Origin: Megachile rotundata | Lineage: Eukaryota > Arthropoda > Insecta > Hymenoptera > Megachilidae | Direction: 5' to 3' | Length of the DNA: 64,000 nucleotides | NCBI RefSeq assembly: GCF_050947335.1 | Contig: NW_027473318.1 | Coordinates: forward strand, 1,240,001 to 1,304,000 | Shown: positions 49,011-63,055 of the stretch, piece by piece | Numbering within the stretch: the first letter of the stretch is position 1 | Layout: each line of letters begins with the position of its first letter | Translations under genes and position numbers: made by a program | Notes under the pieces: model-generated | The model's input: the letters and a program-made list of their open reading frames with translations, nothing else | What the model was told of the DNA's origin: nothing | Databases searched by the model: none

Positions 49011-51850
49011 CAATCATGCATTCACAATCATACAATCACAATCATACAATCTCAATCATACAATCACAATCATACAACCACAATCATACAATCACAATCA
49101 TACAATCACAATCATGCAATTACAATCTCCCAAATACAATCTCCCAAATACAATTACCCAAATAAAATCATACAATCACATTCATACAATCATAATCATA
49201 CATTCACAATCATACAATCACAATCATACAATCACAATCATACTATCACAATCATACAATCACAATCATACAATCACAATCATACAATCGCATTCATACA
49301 ATCGCAATCATACAATCACAATCATACAATCGCAATCATACAATTACAATCTCCCAAATACAATCTCCCAAATACAATCACCCAAATACAATCATACAAT
49401 CACAATCATACAATCACAATCATACATTCAAAATCATGCATTCACAATCATACAATCACAATCATGCAATCACAATCATGCAATCATAATCATGCAATCA
49501 CAATCATACAATCACAATCGTACAATCACAATCGTACAATCACAATCGCACAACCACAATCATACAATCGTAATCATACAATCACAATCATACTTTCACA
49601 ATCATACAATCACAATCATACAATCACAATCATACAATCACAATCATACAATCACAATCATACTTTCACAATCATACAATCACAATCATACAATCACAAT
49701 CATACAATCACAGTCATACAATCTCAATCATACAGTCTCAATCATACAATCACAATCATACAATCATAATAATACAATTACAATCATACATCACAATCGT
49801 ACAATCACAATCATACAATCGCAATCATACAATCACAATCATACAATCGCAATCATACAATCGCAATCATACAATTACAATCTCCCAAATACAATCTCCC
49901 AAATACAATCTCCCAAATACAATCTCCCAAATACAATCATACAATCACAATCATACAATCACAATCATACAATCACAATCATACAATCACAATCATACAA
50001 TCACAATCATACTTTCGCAATCATACAATCACAATCATACAATCACAATCATACAATCGCATTCATACAATCGCAATCATACTATCACAATCATACAATC
50101 GCAATCATACAATTACAATCTCCCAAATACAATCTCCCAAATACAATCTCCCAAATACAATCTCCCAAATACAATCATACAATCACAATCCTACAATCAC
50201 AATCATACAATCACAATCATACAATCACAATAATACTTTCACAATCATACAATCACAATCATACAATCACAATCATACAATCACAGTCATACAATCACAG
50301 TCATACAATCACAATCATACTATCACAATCATACAATCACAATCATACAATCGCAATCATACAATTGCAATATCCCAAATACAATCTCCCAAATACAATC
50401 ATACAATCACAATCACACAATCACAATCATACAATCATAATCATACAATCACAATCATACATCACAATCATACAATCACAATCATACTATCACAATCATA
50501 CAATCACAATCATACAATCACAATCATACAATCACAATCATACAATCACAATCGTACTATCAAAATCATACAATCACAATCATACAATCACAATCATACA
50601 ATCACAATCATACAATCACAATAATACAATCACAATCATACAATCACAATCATACATTCAAAATCATGCAATCACAATCATACAATCACAATCGTGCAAT
50701 CACAATCATACAATCATAATCATGCAATCACAATCATACAATCACAATCATACAATCACAATCATACAATCACAGTCATACAATATCAATCATACAATCT
50801 CAATCATACAATCACAATCATACAATCATAATAATACAATTACAATCATATCACAATCGTACAATCACAATCATACAATCGCAATCATACAATCACAATC
50901 ATACAATCGCAATCATACAATCACAATCATACAATCGCATTCATACAATCGCAATCATACAATCACAATCATACAATCGCAATCATACAATTACAATCTC
51001 CCAAATACAATCTCCCAAATACAATCACCCAAATACAATCATACAATCACAATCATACAATCATAATCATACAATCACAATCATACAATCACAATCATAT
51101 AATCACAATCATACTATCACAATCATACAATCACAATCATACAATCGCAATCATGCATTCACAATCATACAATCACAATCATACAATCTCAATCATACAA
51201 TCACAATCATACAACCACAATCATACAATCACAATCATACTATCACAATCATACAATCACAATCATACAATCACAATCATACAATCACAATCATACAATC
51301 GCAATCATACAATTACAATCTCCCAAATACAATCTCCCAAATACAATCTCCCAAATACAATCTCCCAAATACAATCATACAATCACAATCATACAATCAC
51401 AATCATACAATCACAATCATACAATCACAATCATACAATCACAATCATACAATCACAATCATACAATCACAATCATACAATCACAATCACACAATCACAA
51501 TCATACAATCACAATCATACTTTCACAATCATACAATCACAATCATACAATCACAATCATACAATCACAGTCATACAATCACAGTCATACAATCACAATC
51601 ATACTATCACAATCATACAATCACAATCATGCAATTACAATCTCCCAAATACAATCTCCCAAATACAATTACCCAAATAAAATCATACAATCACATTCAT
51701 ACAATCATAATCATACATTCACAATCATACAATCACAATCATACAATCACAATCATACTATCACAATCATACAATCACAATCATACAATCACAATCATAC
51801 AATCACAATCATACAATCACAATCATACAATCACAATCATACAATCACAG
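49011..51850. repeat. Core-type array, right end
   Basis: No gene. The stretch reuses the same cassettes: ATGCAATTAC TCCC cassettes at 49,114 and 51,629 (like 28,405 and 34,554), a G-bearing cassette at 49,427-49,560 (like 34,921 and 45,781), an 11-bp unit at about 50,848, and the last ATGCATTC landmark at 51,153. A CTCAATC unit is missing between 51,240 and 51,600, where long consensus runs occur. Core-type landmarks stop after this point. Confidence 0.75.
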
Positions 51851-54590
51851 TCATACAATCACAATCATACATTCAAAATCATGCAATCACAATCATACAA
51901 TCACAATCATGCAATCACAATCATACAATCATAATCATGCAATCACAATCATACAATCACAATCGTACAATCACAATCGTACAATCACAATCGCACAACC
52001 ACAATCATACAATCGTAATCATACAATCACAATCATACTTTCACAATCATACAATCACAATCATACAATCACAATCATACGATCACAATCATACAATCAC
52101 AATCATACAATCACAATCATACAATCACAATCATACAATCGCAATCATACAATCGCAATCATACAATCACAATCAAACAATCTCAATCATACAATCACAA
52201 TCATACAACCACAATCAGACAATCACAATCATACAATCACAATCATACAATCACAATTATGCAATCACAATCATACAATCGCATTTATACAATCGCAATC
52301 ATACAATCACAATCATACAATCACAATCATACAATCACAATCATACAATTACAATCTCCCAAATACAATCTCCCAAATACAATCACCCAAATACAATCAT
52401 ACAATCACATTCATACAATCATAATCATACAATCACAATCATACAATTACAATCTCCCAAATACAATCTCCCAAATACAATCACCCAAATACAATCATAC
52501 AATCACATTCATACAATCATAATCATACAATCGCAATCATACAATCACAATCATACAATCACAATCATACTATCACAATCATACAATCACAATCATACAA
52601 TCACAATCATACAATCGCAATCATACAATCGCAATCATACAATCGCAATCATACAATCACAATCATACAATCTCAATCATACAATCACAATCATACAACC
52701 ACAATCATACAATCACAATCATACAATCACAATCATACAATCACAATCATACTATCACAATCATACAATCACAATCATACAATCCCAATCATACAATCGC
52801 AATCATACAATCGCAATCATACAATCGCAATCATACAATCACAATCATACAATCTCAATCATACAATCACAATCATACAACCACAATCATACAATCACAG
52901 TCATACAATCACAATCATACTATCACAATCATACAATCACAATCATACAATCACAATCATACAATTACAATCTCCCAAATACAATCTCCCAAATACAATC
53001 ACCCAAATACAATCATACAATCACATTCATACAATCATAATCATACATTCACAATCATACAATCACAATCATACAATCACAATCATACTATCACAATCAT
53101 ACAATCACAATCATACAATCACAATCATACAATCGCAATCATACAATCGCAATCATACAATCGCAATCATACAATCACAATCATACAATCTCAATCATAC
53201 AATCACAATCATACAACCACAATCATACAATCACAATCATACAATCACAATCATACAATCACAATCATACTATCACAATCATACAATCACAATCATACAA
53301 TCACAATCGTACAATCACAATCGTACAATCACAATCGCACAACCACAATCATACAATCGTAATCATACAATCACAATCATACAATCACAGTCATACAATC
53401 ACAGTCATACAATCACAATCATACTATCACAATCATACAATCACAATCATACAATCACAATCATACAATTACAATCTCCCAAATACAATCTCCCAAATAC
53501 AATCACCCAAATACAATCATACAATCACATTCATACAATCATAATCATACAATCACAATCATACAATCACAATCATACAATCACAATCATACTATCACAA
53601 TCATACAATCACAATCATACAATCCCAATCATACAATCGCAATCATACAATCGCAATCATACAATCGCAATCATACAATCACAATCATACAATCACAATC
53701 ATAAAATCACAAAAATACAAACTTAATCATATAATCACAATCATACAATCGCAATCATACAATCACAATCATACATTCAAAATCATGCAATCACAATCAT
53801 ACAATCACAATCATGCAATCACAATCATACAATCATAATCATGCAATCACAATCATACAATCACAATCGTACAATCACAATCGTACAATCACAATCGCAC
53901 AACCACAATCATACAATCGTAATCATACAATCACAATCATACAATCACAGTCATACAATCACAGTCATACAATCACAATCATACTATCACAATCATACAA
54001 TCACAATCATACAATCACAATCATACAATTACAATCTCCCAAATACAATCTCCCAAATACAATCACCCAAATACAATCATACAATCACATTCATACAATC
54101 ATAATCATACAATCACAATCATACAATCACAATCATACAATCACAATCATACTATCACAATCATACAATCACAATCATACAATCCCAATCATACAATCGC
54201 AATCATACAATCGCAATCATACAATCGCAATCATACAATCACAATCATACAATCTCAATCATACAATCACAATCATACAACCACAATCATACAATCACAA
54301 TCATACAATCACAATCATACAATCCCAATCATACAATCGCAATCATACAATCGCAATCATACAATCGCAATCATACAATCACAATCATACAATCTCAATC
54401 ATACAATCACAATCATACAATCACAATCAGACAATCACAATCATACAATCACAATCATACAATCACAATTATGCAATCACAATCATACAATCACAATCAT
54501 ACAATCGCATTCATACAATCACAATCATACAATCGCAATCATACAATCGCAATCATACAATCGCAATCATACAATCACAATCATACAACC
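51851..54590. repeat. Right flank-type array with CGC-CTC blocks
   Basis: No gene. A short block made of two or three consecutive CGC units, one consensus unit, one CTC unit and an ACAACC unit recurs with CTC units at 52,671, 52,853, 53,189, 54,253 and 54,393. Four of the spacings can be compared; those of 182, 336 and 140 bp are exact multiples of 14. An uncommon ACAATCCCAATC variant precedes the CGC run in several copies (near 52,784, 53,624, 54,184 and 54,324). AAACTTAATC is at 53,717. Confidence 0.78.
52345..52540. repeat. 98-bp tandem duplication of a TCCC cassette
   Basis: Bases 52,345-52,442 and 52,443-52,540 each contain hexamer ACAATT, three TCCC-type units, octamer ACAATCAT and three 14-bp units with CATTCAT and CATAATCAT: 6+42+8+42 = 98. 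They differ only near the right end, where the last unit is consensus in one copy and CGC in the other. Confidence 0.88.
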
Positions 54591-57500
54591 TCAATCATAC
54601 AATCACAATCATACAACCACAATCAGACAATCACAATCATACAATCACAATCATCCAATCACAATTATGCAATCCCAATCATACAATCGCATTCATACAA
54701 TCGCAATCATACAATCACAATCATACAATCACAATCATAAAATCACAATCATAAAATCACAAAAATACAAACTTAATCATCCAATCACAATCATACAATC
54801 GCAATCATACAATCATAATCATGCAATCACAATCATACAATCATAATCGTACAATCACAATCGTACAATCACAATCGCTCAACCACAATCATACAATCGT
54901 AATCATACAATCACAATCATACTATCACAATCATACAATCACAATCATACAATCACAATCATACAATCACAATCATACAATCACAATCATACAATCACAA
55001 TCATACAATCACAATAATACTTTCACAATCATACAATCACAATCATACAATCACAATCATACAATCACAGTCATACAATTGCAGTATCCCAAATACAATC
55101 TCGCAAATACAATCATACAATCACAATCATACAATCACAATCATACAATCACAATCATACAATCACAATCATACAATCACAATCATACAATCGCATTCAT
55201 ACAATCGCAATCATACAATCACAATCATACAATCGCAATCATACAATGACAATCTCCCAAATACAATCTCCCAAATACAATCACCCAAATACAATCATAC
55301 AATCACAATCATACAATCACAATCATACATTCAAAATCATGCATTCACAATCATACAATCACAATCATGCAATCACAATCATACAATCATAATCATGCAA
55401 TCACAATCATACAATCACAATCGTACAATCACAATCGTACAATCACAATCGCACAACCACAATCATACAATCGTAATCATACAATCACAATCATACTTTC
55501 ACAATCGTACAATCACAATCGTACAATCACAATCGTACAATCACAGTCGCACAACCACAATCAGACAATCACAATCATATAATCACAATCATACAATCAC
55601 AATCATACAATCACAATCATACAATCACAATCATACAATCACAATCATACAATCACAATCATACAATCACAATCATACCATCACTATCATACAATCACAA
55701 AAATACAATCATAATCATACAATCACAATCATACAATCGCAATCATACAATCACATTCATACAATCATAATCATACATTCAAAATCATGCAATCACAATC
55801 ATACAATCACAATCATGCAATCACAATCATACAATCAGAATCATACAATCACAATCATTCAATAACAATCGTACAATCACAATCGTACAATCACAATCGC
55901 ACAACCACAATCAGACAATCACACTCATACAATCACAATCATACAATCACAATCATACCATCACAATCATACTTTCACAATCATACAATCACAATCATAC
56001 AATCACAATCATACAATCACAGTCATACAATCACAATCATACAATCACAATCATACTATCGCAATCATACAATCACAATCATACAATCACAATCATACAA
56101 TCACAATCATACAATCATAATCATACAATCACAATCATACAATCACAGTCATACAATCACAATCATACAATCACAATCATACAATCACAGTCATACAATC
56201 ACAATCATACAATCACAATCATACTATCACAATCATACAATCACAATCATACAATCACAATCATACAATCACAATCATACAATCACAATCATACAATCGC
56301 AAGCATACAATCACAATCATACAATCTCAATCATACAATCACAATCATACAATCACAATCATACAATCATAATCATACAATTACAGTCATACATCACAAT
56401 CATACAATCACAATCATACAATCGCAATCATACAATCACAATCATACAATCGCAATCATACAATTGCAATCTCCCAAATACAATCTCCCAAATACAATGA
56501 TACAATCACAATCATACAATCACAATCATACTATCACAATCGTACAATCACAATCATACAATCACAATTATACAATCACAATCATACAATCACAATCATA
56601 CAATCACAATCATACTTTCACAATCATAGTATTACAATCATACAATCACAATCATACAATCATAGTCATACAATAGACAATCATATAATCACAATCATAC
56701 TATCACAATCATACAATCACAATCATATAATCACAATCATACAATCACAATCATACAATCACAATCATACAATCACAATCAAAGAATCACAATCATACAA
56801 TCACAATCATACAATCGCAAGCATACAATCACAATCATACAATCTCAATCATACAATCACAATCATACAATCACAATCATACAATCACAATCATACAATC
56901 ACAATCATACAATCACAATCATACAATCACAATCATACAATCGCATTCATACAATCGCAATCATACAATCACAATCATACAATCGCAATCATACAATTAC
57001 AATCTCCCAAATAGAATCTCCCAAATACAATCACCCAAATACAATCATACAATCACAATCATACAATCATAATCATACAATCACAATCATACAATCACAA
57101 TCATACAATCACAATCATACTATCACAATCATACAATCACAATCATACAATCACAATCATACAATCACAATCATACAATCACAATCATACATTCAAAATC
57201 ATGCAATCACAATCTTACTATCACAATCATGCAATCACAATGATACAATCATAATCATGCAATCACAATCATACAATCACAATCGTCCAATCACAATCGT
57301 ACAATCACAATCGCACAACCACAATCAGACAATCACAATCATACAATCACGATCATACAATCACAATCATACAATCACAATCATACAATCACAATCATAC
57401 AATCACAATCATACAATCACAAAAATACAATCATAATCATACAATCACAATCATACAATCGCAATCATACAATCACAATCATACAATCGCAATCATACAA

Positions 57501-58690
57501 TCGCAATCATACAATTGCAGTATCCCAAATACAATCTCGCAAATACAATCATACAATCACAATCATACAATCACAATCATACAATCACAATCATACAATC
57601 GCAATCATACAATTACAATATCCCAAATACAATCTCCCAAATACAATCATACAATCACAATCACACAATCACAATCATACAATCATAATCATACAATTAC
57701 AATCATGCATCACAATCATACAATCACAATCATACTATCACAATCATACAATCACAATCATACAATCACAATCATACAATCACAATCATACAATCACAAT
57801 CGTACTATCAAAATCATACAATCACAATCATACAATCACAATCGTACATTCACAATCATACAATCACAATCATACAATCACAATCATACAATCACAATCA
57901 TACAATCACAATCATACAATCACAATCATACAATCACAATCATACAATCACAATCATACAATCAGAATCATACAATCACAATCATACAATCGCATTCATA
58001 CAATCGCAATCATACAATCACAATCATACAATCGCAATCATACAATTACAATCTCCCAAATACAATCTCCCAAATACAATCACCCAAATACAATCATACA
58101 ATCACAATCATACAATCACAATCATACATTCAAAATCATGCATTCACAATCATACAATCACAATCATGCAATCACAATCATGCAAACATAATCATGCAAT
58201 CACAATCATACAATCACAATCGTACAATCACAATCGTACAATCACAATCGCACAACCACAATCATACAATCGTAATCATACAATCACAATCATACTTTCA
58301 CAATCATACAATCACAATCATACAATCACAATCATACAATCACAATCATACAATCACAATCATACAATCACAATCATACTTTCACAATCATACAATCACA
58401 ATCATACAATCACAATCATACAATCACTGTCATACAATCTCAATCATACAGTCTCAATCATACAATCACAATCATACAATCATAATAATACAATTACAAT
58501 CATACATCACAGTCGTACAATCACAATCATACAATCGCAATCATACAATCACAATCATACAATCGCAATCATAGAATTACAATCTCCCAAATACAATCTC
58601 CCAAATACAATCTCCCAAATACAATCTCCCAAATACAATCATACAATCACAATCATACAATCACAATCATACAATCACAATCATACAATC
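54591..58690. repeat. 8.2-kb-period block, third partial copy
   Basis: No gene. This is collinear with 18,450-22,740, about 36 kb away. Pairs: AAACTTAATC 54,767 and 18,635 (offset 36,132); ATGCAATC 55,395 and 19,207 (36,188) and 55,787 and 19,585 (36,202); ATGCATCAC 57,705 and 21,474 (36,231); ATGCAATC 58,166 and 22,214 (35,952). The offset drops to 35,741 near 56,530, so about 461 bp are missing, and rises again to 36,050 by 56,942. Another 279 bp are missing near 57,960, equivalent to about 21,745-22,024. The match ends at about 58,690. Confidence 0.83.
56530..56941. repeat. Most diverged patch, 309-bp insertion
   Basis: Relative to 20,789-20,892 this copy contains 309 extra bases (22 units plus one base). 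They include uncommon variants: CATAGTATTAC near 56,626, CATAGTCATAC near 56,662, a 15-bp unit ACAATAGACAATCAT, three ATATAATC units, and AATCAAAGAATC near 56,778. The density of private changes is higher than anywhere else noticed. It may be an older, less homogenised remnant. Confidence 0.75.
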
Positions 58691-59630
58691 ACAATCATAC
58701 AATCACATTCATACAATCGCAAGCATACAATCACAATCATACAATCGCATTCATACAATCGCAATCATACAATCACAATCATACAATCGCAATCATACAA
58801 TTACAATCTCCCAAATACAATCTCCCAAATACAATCTCCCAAATACAATCTCCCAAATACAATCATACAATCACAATCATACAATCACAATCATACAATC
58901 ACAATCATACAATCACAATCATACAATCACAATCATACAATCACAATCATACTTTCACAATCATACAATCACAATCATACAATCACAATCATACAATCAC
59001 AGTCATACAATCACAGTCATACAATCACAATCATACTATCTCAATCATACCATCACAATCATACAATCACAATCATACAATCACAATCATACATTCAAAA
59101 TCATGCAATCACAATCATACAATCACAATCATGCAATCACAATCATACAATCATAATCATGCAATCACAATCATACAATCACAATCGTACAATCACAATC
59201 GTACAATCACAATCGCACAGCCACAATCATACAATCGTAATCATACAATCACAATCATACTTTCACAATCATACAATCACAATCATACAATCACAATCAT
59301 ACGATCACAATCATACAATCACAATCATACAATCACAATCATACAATCACTATCATACAATCGCAATCATACAATCGCAATCATACAATCACAATCAAAC
59401 AATCTCAATCATACAATCACAATCATACAACCACAATCAGACAATCACAATCATACAATCACAATCATACAATCACAATTATGCAATCACAATCATACAA
59501 TCGCATTTATACAATCGCAATCATACAATCACAATCATACAATCACAATCATACAATCACAATCATAAAATCACAAAAATACAAACTTAATCATACAATC
59601 ACAATCATACAATCGCAATCATACAAACAC
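58691..59630. repeat. Flank-type array between two higher-order blocks
   Basis: No gene. The segment has CATTCAT and GCAAGC units near 58,706, a four-unit TCCC cassette near 58,803, then a flank string from 59,092 with CAAACAATCTC at 59,396 and AAACTTAATC at 59,581. The part from 59,131 to 59,600 matches 60,279-60,740 and 61,861-62,320, which makes it a relative of the 1.59-kb repeat that follows. Confidence 0.75.
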
Positions 59631-61212
59631 AATCATACATTCAAAATCATGCAATCACAATCATACAATCACAATCATGTAATCACAATCATACAATCAT
59701 AATCATGCAATCACAATCATACAATCACAATCGTACAATCACAATCGTACAATCACAATCGCACAACCACAATCATACAATCGTAATCATACAATCACAA
59801 TCATACTATCACAATCATACAATCACAATCATACAATCACAATCATACAATCACAATCATACAATCACAATCATACAATCACAATCATACTTTCACAATC
59901 ATACAATCACAATCATACAATCACAATCATACAATCACAGTCATACAATCACAGTCATACAATCACAATCATACTATCACAATCATACAATCACAATCAT
60001 ACAATCACAATCATACAATTACAATCTCCCAAATACAATCTCCCAAATACAATCTCCCAAATACAATCACCCAAATACAATCATACAATCACATTCATAC
60101 AATCATAATCATACAATCACAATCATACAATCACAATCATACAATCACAATCATACTATCACAATCATACAATCACAATCATACAATCACAATCATACAA
60201 TCACAATCATACAATCACAATCATACAATCACAATCATACATTCAAAATCATGCAATCACAATCATACAATCACAATCATGCAATCACAATCATACAATC
60301 ATAATCATGCAATCACAATCATACAATCACAATCGTACAATCACAATCGTACAATCACAATCGCACAACCACAATCATACAATCGTAATCATACAATCAC
60401 AATCATACTTTCACAATCATACAATCACAATCATACGATCACAATCATACGATCACAATCATACAATCACAATCATACAATCACAATCATACAATCACAA
60501 TCATACAATCGCAATCATACAATCGCAATCATACAATCACAATCAAACAATCTCAATCATACAATCACAATCATACAACCACAATCAGACAATCACTATC
60601 ATACAATCACAATCATACAATCACAATTATGCAATCACAATCATACAATCGCATTTATACAATCGCAATCATACAATCACAATCATACAATCACAATCAT
60701 AAAATCACAAAAGTACAAACTTAATCATACAATCACAATCATACAATCGCAATCATACAATCACAATCATACATTCAAAATCATGCAATCACAATCATAC
60801 AATCACAATCATGCAATCACAATCATACAATCATAATCATGCAATCACAATCATACAATCACAATCGTACAATCACAATCGCAAAACCACAATCATACAA
60901 TCGTAATCATACAATCACAATCATGCAATCACTGTCATACAATCACAGTCATACAATCACAATCATACTATCACAATCATACACTCACAATCATACAATC
61001 ACAATCATACAATTACAATCTCCCAAATACAATCTCCCAAATACTATCATACAATCACATTCATACAATCATAATCATACAATCACAATCATACAATCAC
61101 AATCATACAATCACAATCATACTATCACAATCATACAATCACAATCATACAATCACAATCATACAATCACAATCATACAATCACAATCATACAATCACAA
61201 TCATACAATCAC
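59631..61212. repeat. 1.59-kb tandem higher-order repeat, copy 1
   Basis: No gene. The offset to copy 2 is 1,582 bp (113 units) over most of its length and 1,596 after a one-unit gain. Pairs: ACATTCAAAATC 59,639 and 61,221; 60,241 and 61,823; AAACTTAATC 60,715 and 62,297; CAAACAATCTC 60,544 and 62,126; and the ACTGTCAT variant 60,931 and 62,527. Copy 1 has an AAAGTACAAAC change at 60,713. Confidence 0.88.
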
Positions 61213-62808
61213 AATCATACATTCAAAATCATGCAATCACAATCATACAATCACAATCATGCAGTCACAATCATACAATCATAATCATGCAATCACAATC
61301 ATACAATCACAATCGTACATTCACAACCGTACAATCACAATCGCACAACCACAATCATACAATAGTAATCATACAATCACAATCATACTTTCACAATCAT
61401 ACAATCACAATCATACAATCACAATCATACAATCACAATCATACAATCACAATCATACTTTCACAATCATACAATCACAATCATACAATCACAATCATAC
61501 AATCACAGTCATACAATCACAGTCATACAATCACAATCATACTATCACAATCATACAATCACAATCATACAATCACAATCATACAATCACAATCATACAA
61601 TTACAATCTCCCAAATACAATCTCCCAAATACAATCACCCAAATACAATCATACAATCACATTCATACAATCATAATCATACAATCACAATCATACAATC
61701 ACAATCATACAATCACAATCATACTATCACAATCATACAATCACAATCATACAATCACAATCATACAATCACAATCATACAATCACAATCATACAATCAC
61801 AATCATACAATCACAATCATACATTCAAAATCATGCAAACACAATCATACAATCACAATCATGCAATCACAATCATACAATCATAATCATGCAATCACAA
61901 TCATACAATCACAATCGTACAATCACAATCGTACAATCACAATCGCACAACCACAATCATACAATCGTAATCATACAATCACAATCATACTTTCACAATC
62001 ATACAATCACAATCATACAATCACAATCATACGATCACAATCATACAATCACAATCATACAATCACAATCATACAATCACAATCATACAATCGCAATCAT
62101 ACAATTGCAATCATACAATCACAATCAAACAATCTCAATCATACAATCACAATCATACAACCACAATCAGACAATCACTATCATACAATCACAATCATAC
62201 AATCACAATTATGCAATCACAATCATACAATCGCATTTATACAATCGCAATCATACAATCACAATCATACAATCACAATCATAAAATCACAAAAATACAA
62301 ACTTAATCATTCAATCACAATCATACAATCGCAATCATACAATCACAATCATACATTCAAAATCATGCAATCACAATCATACAATCACAATCATGCAATC
62401 ACAATCATACAATCATAATCATGCAATCACAATCATACAATCACAATCGTACAATCACAATCGTATAATCACAATCGCACAACCACAATCATACAATCGT
62501 AATCATACAATCACAATCATACAATCACTGTCATACAATCACAGTCATACAATCACAATCATACTATCACAATCATACAATCACAATCATACAATCACAA
62601 TCATACAATTACAATCTCCCAAATACAATCTCCCAAATACAATCATACAATCACATTCATACAATCATAATCATACAATCACAACCATACAATCACAATC
62701 ATACAATCACAATCATACTATCACAATCATACAATCACAATCATACAATCACAATCATACAATCACAATCATACAATCACAATCATACAATCACAATCAT
62801 ACAATCAC
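61213..62808. repeat. 1.59-kb tandem higher-order repeat, copy 2
   Basis: No gene. This is the direct tandem partner of 59,631-61,212. It differs by single substitutions such as CGTATAATC near 62,462 and ATCATTCAATC near 62,309, and by one additional CGT-type unit. It introduces CATTCACAACCGTAC (about 61,318) and ATAGTAATC (about 61,362), which are passed on to the truncated third copy. Confidence 0.88.
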
Positions 62809-63055
62809 AATCATACATTCAAAATCATGCAATCACAATCATACAATCACAATCATGCAGTCACAATCATACAATCATAATCATGCAATCACAATCATAC
62901 AATCACAATCGTACATTCACAACCGTACAATCACAATCGCACAACCACAATCATACAATAGTAATCATACAATCACAATCATACTTTCACAATCATACAA
63001 TCACAATCATACAATCACAATCATACAATCACAATCATACAATCACAATCATACA
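62809..63055. repeat. 1.59-kb repeat, truncated third copy
   Basis: No gene. The first 245 or so bases match copy 2 at offset 1,596: ACATTCAAAATC 62,817 and 61,221, and the CATTCACAACCGTAC and ATAGTAATC variants near 62,914 and 62,957. It then switches to a run of five CGC units (63,053-63,122). The two uncommon variants prove descent from copy 2, not copy 1. Confidence 0.88.

Noticed and set aside
45089..49165. 1,358-codon forward open frame, and dozens of other forward frames with Asn/His/Gln/Ser/Ile/Thr-rich repeats
   Set aside because: Frames open because the unit has no forward stop; all three frames give the same peptide and overlap one another. Starts and stops fall wherever variant units happen to create ATG, TAA or TAG. 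There is no codon bias, splice signal or non-repeat domain.
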